A program made the position numbers and the translations under genes. From Pedobacter ghigonis (lineage in GTDB: Bacteria; Bacteroidota; Bacteroidia; Sphingobacteriales; Sphingobacteriaceae), in the NCBI RefSeq assembly GCF_903166585.1, contig NZ_CAESCM010000003.1, forward strand, positions 248,001 to 312,000: a stretch of DNA of 64,000 bases, written 5' to 3'. Position 1 is the stretch's first letter. Each line of letters opens with the position of its first letter. The notes under the pieces were generated by a model. The model was given only the letters and a program-made list of their open reading frames with translations. It ran no database searches and was not told where the DNA came from. This document shows positions 20,301 through 27,154 of this stretch, one piece after another.

Positions 20301-20973
20301 GCGAGCCTTCTGAAAAGCCACGTTCGGTAGAACAACCACCATCAACCCAGGGTAAATCCTGGATATTGGATGGATGATCGGCTCTTACTGCCAGTATATT
20401 TTCACTGTTATTGAGTTTAATTGCCGCCGTAACATCGAGCGTAAATGTTGTTCTTCCGCCAGCATGGTAACCTACCTTTTGACCATTGAGCCAAACTGTT
20501 GCATAAGAACCCACACCTTCAAAATATAAAAAGAACCGCTTGCCTTGCTTCAATTCATTGGTTTTGAAAGTTTTGCGGTACCAGGTATAGCCATGCTTAT
20601 TGCCATGAAGTTTGCGTTGGTAGCCTTCGTATTGATCCCAGTTATGCGGCACATTAACTTTTTTCCAGTTTCGAGTTTGATAGGTAAACGCCTGAAAGCC
20701 ATCAAAAGCAGTGCTGCTTTTCTCGTCGGCAACCGTAAGCCAATTGGTGTTTAAGGAAATGTCTTTGCGAATTTGAGCTTTAGTAAAGTTTATACTCCAT
20801 AAAGTTAAGATCAATAAAACAAATACACGTTTGTTAAATTTTAGTCCGTGCGGACACGGACCAAGGCGCGTGAAATTTTTTAACCTAATATTCTCTTTTG
20901 CCAGGGTACGTGTCACCACGGACCTTTTACTACTCAAAATATTATTAAAACTATTCCTGAAACTCCTTATCAT
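17365..20973 (-). CDS. GH2-family glycoside hydrolase with malectin domain and C-terminal carbohydrate-binding-like domain
   Basis: Secreted exo-glycosidase (beta-galactosidase/beta-glucuronidase superfamily), 1202 residues. After the hydrophobic signal segment (about 50-67) come a GH2 sugar-binding jelly roll (about 75-240), Ig-like sandwich (about 245-355), TIM barrel with acid/base E480 in WGLENEST and nucleophile E548 in VGEYGAW, a malectin-type domain (about 770-915, MNCGGDDYTD, FAVE-like ELYFVEPW) and a final beta-sandwich (about 1110-1202). The ATG overlaps the GH95 stop codon (ATGA), showing coupling. Odd: about 48 residues precede the signal sequence, and this stretch is encoded by palindromic repeat-like DNA. 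Specificity (beta-galactoside or other) cannot be read. Confidence 0.9.
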   Translation of the reverse strand: MIRSFRNSFNNILSSKRSVVTRTLAKENIRLKNFTRLGPCPHGLKFNKRVFVLLILTLWSINFTKAQIRKDISLNTNWLTVADEKSSTAFDGFQAFTYQTRNWKKVNVPHNWDQYEGYQRKLHGNKHGYTWYRKTFKTNELKQGKRFFLYFEGVGSYATVWLNGQKVGYHAGGRTTFTLDVTAAIKLNNSENILAVRADHPSNIQDLPWVDGGCSTERGFSEGSQPMGIFRPVHLIVTNEVRVMPFGVHIWNDNQVSEKAAVLNFTTTLKNYSSKNRFVTVSNTLLDASGKVVQLLKHNVNLVAGKEIDVAQKTATIVNPKLWSLKNPYRYTLKTTILENGKILDEQLTPYGIRWVSWPIGEQASQKVFLLNGKPVFINGIAEYEHLIGQSHAFSPEQIRSRVMQIKAAGFNAFRDAHQPHNLLYSDYWDKEGILCWTQMAAHIWYDTPEFRKNFKTLLTDWVKERRNSPAVVLWGLENESTLPEDFARECTELIRKLDPTASSQRKVTTCNGGKGTDWDVPQNWTGTYGGNPLTYGEDLQRQVLVGEYGAWRTIDLHDVDAAGKGYTENKMTDLMETKVRLAESVKDKTAGHFFWLYNSHDNPGRVQGGEGLRDLDRIGPVNYKGMFTPWEEPTDVFYMFRANYAPKATQPMVYIVSHTWPNRWSKAGVKDSVVVYSNCDEVELFNDINGKSLGKRKRGAIGTHFQWDKPDVQYNVLYAVGYVNGKAVAKDQIVLQNLPQSPNFNLLVSEQQITIPEKNYHYVYRMNCGGDDYTDTKGNKWSADRNLTANNCFGSSSWTKDFPGVPTFFASQRRTFQPIAGTSDWKLFQTFRYGRDQLKYHFPLPDGEYLVELYFVEPWLGIGGGLDAKGMRLFDVALNGKTVIHDLDIWKEAGSNALLKKTIKTTVKGGALSINFPEVKVGQAVISAIAIASLNPNIKPAPASPSLLTKIKNAELHNWLDIGEEQFIGENTGFTNLPSNLFGAEWLKASRGQESIEFTATDTVDTFVALNRNSSVPQGFEDTKTALTNSKAEIYQLYRKRLNPRERIIFDSRTATVFVLPVTHLQPAYDLKSTATYKATDAALKGSNIAKEELMGKERVTFKANTDAVLTWHIAVGVADTYSLTIKYHNPFEQVLKAKLEFLAADGTLMKTEQVAFAPTKAGKWNYYSTNTGSMINAGSYQLRIVATETKGLSIDALDVQ
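20844..20924. repeat. Two palindromic units inside the 5' end of the GH2 gene
   Basis: Unit one is GTCCGTG-CGGA-CACGGAC (20844-20861). Unit two is GTACGTG-TCAC-CACGGAC (20906-20923), with one mismatch in the stem. Both fall in codons for the unusually long segment before the GH2 signal peptide. They look like an intergenic repeat read in frame. Confidence 0.6.
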
Positions 20974-23780
20974 TTCAAATCTCCGTTCAGTTTATAGGTT
21001 TCGCCTGCTTTGGTATGCAGTTGCACAACCAGGTTTTTGTAATGCAGCGTGCAATCTCCACCGGTTTTAGATTTAAGTGTAAATGAAGTCAATGTCCCGT
21101 TCTCCCAGCTCAAATCCACCTCAAAACCACCCCTGGCCTGTAAACCTTTAATGCTGCCCGTAGGTATGGCTGTTGGTAAGGCTGGCAAAATATCCAGATA
21201 CCCTTGATGACTTTGTAAAATCATTTCAGCTATGCCTGCTGCACCGCCAAAATTGCCATCGATCTGAAATGGCGGGTGTGCATCGAAAAGGGTTACGTAA
21301 GATCCCGCACCGTTGTTGGCAGGGTTCATTAACATTTTTACGAGTTTCATGGCGTGGTCGCCATCTTTAAACCGGGCCCAAAAGTTTATTTTCCAGGCCA
21401 AACTCCAGCCCGTAGCATCATCTCCGCGATATAACAGCGATTGCCTTGCGGCCTGCATCATTTTGGTATCACTATCCCAGGTAATGTCGTTACCCGGATA
21501 AACACCCCATAAATGCGAAACGTGACGGTGCTTATTGGTGGTATCGTCTTTATCTTCAAGCCATTCCTGTAACTGGCCGAATTTGCCAATCTGGTTGGGA
21601 GCCAGCTGTTTTAGTTTTTCTTCCAATGTTTTTTTTAAATCGGCATCGGTATGAAGCACATTGGCAGCTGCTATACAGTTTTTAAAGAGCGATCTGATAA
21701 GCTGATGATCCATGGTTGGGCCGGCTACTAAACCACCATTTTCAGGAGAGTTGGAAGGTGTACTGATTAACCAGCCCGTTTTAGGATCCTTCACCAGAAA
21801 ATCTACAAAAAATAAAGCCGCCTGTTTCATCGCAGGGTAAGCTTCTGTTTCCAGGAATTTGCGATCCTGACTAAACTGGTAATGTTCCCATAAATGCTGA
21901 CTTAACCATGCCCCGCCTGTCATCCAGATGCCGTGGTTAGAAGCGTTTATCGCCGCGGTTCCGTTCCATAAATCGGTGTTGTGGTGTAAAACCCAACCGC
22001 GAGCATTATAATATTGTTTGGCCGTTTCGCTACCTGTTTTGGTTAAGCCTTTAATTTTTTGGAATAAGGGCTCGTTTAAAGCAGAAAGGTTGAGTATTTC
22101 TGTTGGCCAGTAATTCATTTCCAGGTTAATGTTGGTGGTATATTTACTGCCCCATGGCGGGGTTAACAAATCGTTCCAGATTCCCTGAAGATTAGCAGGC
22201 TGTGTACCTGGTCGTGAACTTGAAATTAACAAATACCTCCCATACTGCATGTACAAAGCCGCAAATGCAGCATCATTTGAACTTGCAAATTTGGCCAGGC
22301 GCTCATCAGTTGGCAGCTGCTCATTTTCTGAACGTCCAAAACTTACCTCAAATTTGTTGTAGTACTGCTGGTATTCTTTAATGTGGGTTTGTTTAATTTC
22401 AGCATAGGTTTTCCCTTTCAGGCTGTTTAATGTTTTAACATTGGCAGTAGCAGGCAAACCTGAAACATCCTGTGCATTAATAAAATTGGTGCCAGCCGTT
22501 AAATAGAGCGTTACTTCATCGGCCTGATTGATGCTGATCTTGTTGTTAACGATTTTTAAAGTTCCCTTCTTAACAATGGCCGTTAGCCTACTCTCTCCTT
22601 TTAAGGCCCCATCTTTTACCTGTACGCTTAAAGACAGTGTTTGGTTATCAAGCATCTTTACCGACGATTTACGGTGCGAACTTGATAGCACGGCATCAAA
22701 ACTAATTGCTTTGGGTTTATCGGCCGTTAAATGAATTACTATGGCCTGGTTAGGCTGACTAGCCAGATATTCGCGCTGATAATTTACACCATCAATCGTA
22801 AAAGTGGTTTTAGCTATCGCAGTACTCACATCAAGTGAGCGCTTATAGTTGCTAACCAACGATTTACTTTGCCTGAAGTATAAATTTAAATCGCCAAAAG
22901 GCTGATAACTTGCCTGATATTGCGGTATAGCAGGCGGATTTTCGTCCTGTATTTTATATTTCCATTCCTTTTCCAGCGAAACGCCTTGCGAAATGTCAGC
23001 GCCAACGGGATAAATTCCAATCTTTTTGCTGGTATCTTTATAACCTACCAATCCCCCTTTATCGGCATAATTGAGTACCTGGATGGCGATTATATTTTTG
23101 CCTTTTTTGACCAGCTTTGCTGGGATGGTATATTTTCTGGGTTCGGTGTTATCGGTGTTGCCCACCAACTCACCGTTGATATAAGTGAAATCCTGATCAC
23201 GAACGCGGTTGAGATCGAGTACGAGGTCTTTTCCTACCCAATTCTCTGGAACATCAAAACTTGTTCTAAACCAAACTGCTCCGTCTAAATTGGCTAAACC
23301 CACAGTCTCCCAGCCATCAAAAGCAGGCACTTTAATGGTTTTCCAAAGCTTATCATCAAAACTGGTTAATGCAGGGTTGCCCTGAATGCCCTTCCCCGCT
23401 TTCATCTGACTTACCCAGGCATTCCTATCACCTGATTCGCTCTGCAGGCCCATAAATTCTGCCTGAGCAAGGGCTTCTGCCTCTTTTTGCTTCCCTTTAA
23501 AAAGCAGGTCTCTAATATCGTTTAAATATTTATAGGCACCTTTTCGGTTGTAATCTCTTGGCTTGCCGGTCCACAGGGTTTCTTCGTTAAACTGGATGTG
23601 ATCCTCGGCTGTTCCGGCAAAAAGCATAGCACCTAAGCGGCCATTACCAATTGGTAAGGCATCGGTCCATTTTTCTGCAGGTTTGTTGTACCATAAAGTA
23701 TGATTATTTTCCTGCGCCCAACCATTCGATTGAATGGTTACCGCTAAAATTAAAGTGCCCAGTAAAAATTTAAATTTCAT
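20970..23780 (-). CDS. GH95-family alpha-L-fucosidase (or alpha-L-galactosidase) with inserted jelly-roll domain
   Basis: Secreted glycosidase removing terminal alpha-L-fucose or L-galactose. The 936-residue protein has a signal peptide ending GWAQ, the GH95 N-terminal domain (LWYNKPAEKWTDALPIGNGR, then QFNEETLWTG) interrupted at about residues 135-290 by a galactose-binding-like jelly roll resembling a beta-galactosidase domain (GAVWFRTSFDVPENW), and an (alpha/alpha)6 catalytic domain with NLQGIWND, 'TNINLEMNYWPTEILN', HHNTDLW, SHLWGVYPG and FQIDGNFGG, which carry the Asn/Asp/Glu residues known from GH95. It follows GH28 by 1 bp and overlaps GH2. Fucosidase versus galactosidase depends on one subsite residue I cannot place. 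Confidence 0.92.
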   Translation of the reverse strand: MKFKFLLGTLILAVTIQSNGWAQENNHTLWYNKPAEKWTDALPIGNGRLGAMLFAGTAEDHIQFNEETLWTGKPRDYNRKGAYKYLNDIRDLLFKGKQKEAEALAQAEFMGLQSESGDRNAWVSQMKAGKGIQGNPALTSFDDKLWKTIKVPAFDGWETVGLANLDGAVWFRTSFDVPENWVGKDLVLDLNRVRDQDFTYINGELVGNTDNTEPRKYTIPAKLVKKGKNIIAIQVLNYADKGGLVGYKDTSKKIGIYPVGADISQGVSLEKEWKYKIQDENPPAIPQYQASYQPFGDLNLYFRQSKSLVSNYKRSLDVSTAIAKTTFTIDGVNYQREYLASQPNQAIVIHLTADKPKAISFDAVLSSSHRKSSVKMLDNQTLSLSVQVKDGALKGESRLTAIVKKGTLKIVNNKISINQADEVTLYLTAGTNFINAQDVSGLPATANVKTLNSLKGKTYAEIKQTHIKEYQQYYNKFEVSFGRSENEQLPTDERLAKFASSNDAAFAALYMQYGRYLLISSSRPGTQPANLQGIWNDLLTPPWGSKYTTNINLEMNYWPTEILNLSALNEPLFQKIKGLTKTGSETAKQYYNARGWVLHHNTDLWNGTAAINASNHGIWMTGGAWLSQHLWEHYQFSQDRKFLETEAYPAMKQAALFFVDFLVKDPKTGWLISTPSNSPENGGLVAGPTMDHQLIRSLFKNCIAAANVLHTDADLKKTLEEKLKQLAPNQIGKFGQLQEWLEDKDDTTNKHRHVSHLWGVYPGNDITWDSDTKMMQAARQSLLYRGDDATGWSLAWKINFWARFKDGDHAMKLVKMLMNPANNGAGSYVTLFDAHPPFQIDGNFGGAAGIAEMILQSHQGYLDILPALPTAIPTGSIKGLQARGGFEVDLSWENGTLTSFTLKSKTGGDCTLHYKNLVVQLHTKAGETYKLNGDLK

Positions 23781-23781
23781 G

Positions 23782-25368
23782 TTATTGTCCTTTGTCGCCA
23801 GATATAATTTCGATGGTAGCCGTTACTTCCTTTTCTTTTTTAACCGGCGTTTTTATCCTTCTGAAATTATTGTTCCCTAAAAATATGTTTTTGGTTTCAG
23901 CGCCACTCAACTTTAGGTAATTATTTATTTCGGCCGAAGGAAAAGCATTGTATAAAAACAAATCAGAAACATTGGTAAGATCTACTACAGCGGCATTTAC
24001 AGGTGTTTTATTGCTTTTTAAGCCATCAATAATGAGGTTGTTTACTTTTAAGGCTTTTACAGCAGCACCAATTTGTGTATTTATGGATACATTATGCAGT
24101 TCAATATCAGTGGCGTTGCTGATCGAAAAGCCGCTTTTGGCTTCGAGGTTAATATCGTTAAAAGTAATATTGCTGATAGGCATTTCCTCCAAACCGTTTA
24201 AATAGGCAGCCTGATTTACCTGCCCCGTAATATTGGCGAAATGGATGTTCCTGAATGTAGGTGTACGCTCTGAAACTGGCTCGGGACTGGTTTTGGCGTA
24301 TTGCATATCCAGTACAATGGCCTGCTCCCTGATGTTTTTCATGATGATGTTGCTTACCCTGATCTCCTCAACCACACCTCCTCTTCCACGGGCAGTCTTG
24401 ATACGGATTCCCCGGTCAGTTCCGTCAAATACACAATTGGAGATGGTAATTTTGCGCACATCGCCCGACATTTCACTGCCGATTACAACTCCGCCATGGC
24501 CTGATAGCATGGTGCAATTGGTAATTACGTAATTCTCAGCAGGAACAGCCATCTTTCTACCCGGAGCGTCTTTGCCCGATTTGATGGTGATACAATCATC
24601 GCCTACGCTGATGTGGCAATCTGAAATGTGTACATTTTTACACGATTCGGGGTTGATCCCGTCTGTATTGGGTGAATGCGGATTGTTGATGGTGACTGCA
24701 TGGACCTTAACGTTTTCGCAGAATTCTGGATTAACCGTCCAAAATGGGGAATTACGAATGGTGATACCATCTATCAATACATTTTTGCAAAACATGGGTT
24801 GTATAAATGGCGGACGCAAAAAGCCACGTCTCATTTGCTTCGGATCATCAGGTAGGATTATATCCTTGTTCAGGCTGGCAAAGGTGGTTTGCCATTTCGA
24901 TATCGGCTGACCTTCTTTATAACCTTCTACAAAATCCCACCATTTTTTGCCGTGCCCGTCTATAATACCGCGACCAATTATAGAGATATTTTCGGCTTTA
25001 TAGGCGTAAAACAATGGCGAGAAACTGGTTACATCTACCCCTTCATAGCGGCTCTTCACCATCGGAAGGTAATCGTCGAAGTTATCGCTAAAATGAAGCT
25101 CAGCGCCAGCATCGATCAAAATCGTGATGTTGCTTTTTAAATGGATTGCGCCAGTTAAATATTTACCTGCAGGGAAATAGACGGTACCACCACCTGCTTT
25201 TGATGCTGCTTCGATGGCATTTTTAATGGCTGTAGTGGCGAGTTTGCTGCTGTCGTTTTTAGCGCCATACTTGATTACATTATAGTAGCTCTGGGCACTA
25301 AGGCTTACGGAAGCTGTTATCGCAATTACAAAAGTTAAAGTCCTGATTAAATATTTCATCTGCTTCAT
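23782..25368 (-). CDS. GH28-family polygalacturonase-type glycosidase
   Basis: Secreted right-handed beta-helix hydrolase of 528 residues with a signal peptide (ending LSAQ). All four GH28 catalytic motifs are present: NTDG (D236), GDD (D257, D258), GHG (H291) and RIK (R322, K324), so it should be active by inverting hydrolysis. The N-terminal 'NVIKYGAKNDSSKLATTAIK' is the usual pectate-lyase-3-like start of exo-acting relatives. In Bacteroidota, GH28 enzymes cleave galacturonic acid linkages of pectin, including side chains of rhamnogalacturonan II, where L-galactose and L-fucose also occur; that fits the adjacent GH95. Exo or endo mode is not determinable here. Confidence 0.93.
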   Translation of the reverse strand: MKQMKYLIRTLTFVIAITASVSLSAQSYYNVIKYGAKNDSSKLATTAIKNAIEAASKAGGGTVYFPAGKYLTGAIHLKSNITILIDAGAELHFSDNFDDYLPMVKSRYEGVDVTSFSPLFYAYKAENISIIGRGIIDGHGKKWWDFVEGYKEGQPISKWQTTFASLNKDIILPDDPKQMRRGFLRPPFIQPMFCKNVLIDGITIRNSPFWTVNPEFCENVKVHAVTINNPHSPNTDGINPESCKNVHISDCHISVGDDCITIKSGKDAPGRKMAVPAENYVITNCTMLSGHGGVVIGSEMSGDVRKITISNCVFDGTDRGIRIKTARGRGGVVEEIRVSNIIMKNIREQAIVLDMQYAKTSPEPVSERTPTFRNIHFANITGQVNQAAYLNGLEEMPISNITFNDINLEAKSGFSISNATDIELHNVSINTQIGAAVKALKVNNLIIDGLKSNKTPVNAAVVDLTNVSDLFLYNAFPSAEINNYLKLSGAETKNIFLGNNNFRRIKTPVKKEKEVTATIEIISGDKGQ

Positions 25369-25600
25369 TAATAAATTTCGTCAAGCTGATCCGATAACTA
25401 TCGGATTTATTTCAGCATCTCTATATCGTCCTCGTTTGTAACGAGGACGGGTGTGATCAGCGATTTTATCGCCTATTCGTATAATTTATCTCTACTTGTT
25501 GAGTTTCAAACTCAATCCTATTTACTAATCCGTAGTGACGCGGTGCTTAACACTACGGACAGGGCTTGTATGTGATCAGCGATTTCATCGCTTCATCCCC
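25369..25600. repeat. Cluster of palindromic repeats between GH28 and MGH1-like genes
   Basis: This 232-bp gap within the glycosidase operon contains ATCCGATA-AC-TATCGGAT (25389-25406), CGTCCTCGTT-TGT-AACGAGGACG (25427-25449), CCGTAGTG...CACTACGG (25530-25558), and a 21-bp near-perfect direct repeat (25452-25472 and 25571-25591, one mismatch) that itself holds GCGAT-TTT-ATCGC. It resembles a mosaic of dispersed repeats. The hairpins could protect or split the operon mRNA. Confidence 0.75.
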
Positions 25601-27154
25601 TTAATTCAGCTGCACTTTTACTGGCTTCAAATCTTTGCCTTTAAAAATCACTTTACCATCTGCAAATACCAGAAATCCTTTGCCTTTATTGTATTTAGTT
25701 CCGGTTTTATCCCACAATACCGTTAAAGTTTTGTTGTGGTACGAAACGTTATCGAGGATAAACCAATCCCATTGGTTTTTAGGGATTAGCGGATATATTT
25801 CCAAAGTATTGTCTGTTCGTGGTTTAATGCCAACCAGGTCGTTGATAATTAAATCGCAAAAAGTAGAATGGTTATAAAAACTACTTCTCGGATTATCACC
25901 TTTTAACCATTCGCCATTCTTTTCATCCTGATATTCACCAACATAAGGCTTGCCGTTTTTAGTGTGCGATGCAGCGAATTTATGTAACGCCGCATAAAAT
26001 ACGCTGGCATTCATTTTACCATGCTGCTTGTAATTGGTAAGCAGGTTCGCCAATCCTTTTAGGGTTTGAGAACTGGCAAATGGCCAAAGCGCGCCGTCCC
26101 ATTCGCAGCTGTGGCCCGAGCCCCGTGTTCTGAAAGTTGGGTTTCTCCGTTCAGCTGTAGTTAAGCCCCAGGGCGCATTAAAACCTGCGGTATCCAATAG
26201 CTGATCCCAGGCTTTTGCATAGGTAGCTTTATCATCAGGCAAATTAAAATCCCATGGAATAAAGCCAATGGCTTCGCGAACTTCGGCATGACCTCCCTTT
26301 GCTTTCCTGGTTTCAAAAAAGGCCGAGGCTGGGTTCCAAAGGCTATCCTGAACCAGTTTCTTAACCGAATCTGCCTTGAGATTGTATTTGCTAACTAAGG
26401 TGTTGTTACCAAGCATTTTACCAATCTTACTTAAAGCAATGGCATTTCCATACATGTAGCTGTTAATGGTTGGTCGCTGGTTCTGGTCTTTCCGCGATCC
26501 GCTTATCGATTCTTCCATCCCATCTTTCACATCATTTTGCCAGAACAATCCGTTTTTAAGTTTACGTTCAGCTTCCCATTTGGCATAATCTTTATCCAAT
26601 GCAGGCAGAATTTCCTTTAAAAATTCCTGATCAGGCTTTACCAGATTGTTTTGATATACCGCATCGTCGATCCAGCTGCTAAATTGGTGAAAACGCTGCT
26701 TCGTTTGACCTACATCAGCATGGTACAACCAAAATTTCACATAATCCTGTAGGTAACTGTTGTCTTTTAACCACCTTCCCTCGTAAAGGTGATGGCCTAA
26801 TGCACAGCTAATAGAATTGTATTTGCCAGCATGTTTAACCGGCTCAATAAATTCGGTAAAAATGAAACCCTCGGGTGTTTTTACCAGATGCTTGCGGTAG
26901 GTCCACCAACGGTAATAATAATTTTGTTCCAGCACTTCATCCGGGCATTCGAATAAAGGGATTTGCTCTGCCAGCCAGGTAAGTGCTTCGGCATTAGGAA
27001 CATAGTTTTTTACCGCTTCCGTATCAATTGAATTGAAATAGGTAACGTATTTCTTCAGCTTTTCTGTTCCTAAAATAGTTTTTTGCTGTGCAAAACCGGT
27101 AATAGTGCATAACGAGAGTGTCGCAGCAGCTATCAAATTTCTTGTATTTATCAT
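25601..27154 (-). CDS. MGH1-like six-hairpin glycoside hydrolase
   Basis: Predicted secreted (alpha/alpha)6-barrel glycosidase of 517 residues with a signal peptide ending GFAQ. Segments YYYRWWTYRKHL, 'RFHQFSSWIDDAVYQN', MYGNAIALSKIG, 'WDQLLDTAGFNAPWGLTTAE', CEWDGALWPFASSQTL and NHSTFCDLIINDLVG match the style of mannosylglycerate-hydrolase/GH63-like six-hairpin enzymes. A short beta-sandwich closes the protein (GFLVFADGKVIFKG). The known family reaction is hydrolysis of terminal sugars with inversion; the substrate here is unknown. Its ATG overlaps the upstream gene's stop (TAATG). The fold assignment is more secure than the CAZy family. Confidence 0.78.
   Translation of the reverse strand: MINTRNLIAAATLSLCTITGFAQQKTILGTEKLKKYVTYFNSIDTEAVKNYVPNAEALTWLAEQIPLFECPDEVLEQNYYYRWWTYRKHLVKTPEGFIFTEFIEPVKHAGKYNSISCALGHHLYEGRWLKDNSYLQDYVKFWLYHADVGQTKQRFHQFSSWIDDAVYQNNLVKPDQEFLKEILPALDKDYAKWEAERKLKNGLFWQNDVKDGMEESISGSRKDQNQRPTINSYMYGNAIALSKIGKMLGNNTLVSKYNLKADSVKKLVQDSLWNPASAFFETRKAKGGHAEVREAIGFIPWDFNLPDDKATYAKAWDQLLDTAGFNAPWGLTTAERRNPTFRTRGSGHSCEWDGALWPFASSQTLKGLANLLTNYKQHGKMNASVFYAALHKFAASHTKNGKPYVGEYQDEKNGEWLKGDNPRSSFYNHSTFCDLIINDLVGIKPRTDNTLEIYPLIPKNQWDWFILDNVSYHNKTLTVLWDKTGTKYNKGKGFLVFADGKVIFKGKDLKPVKVQLN

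Noticed and set aside
25369..25600. Repeat cluster as a CRISPR array
   Set aside because: The palindromes differ from each other and are not regularly spaced; no cas gene is in the window.
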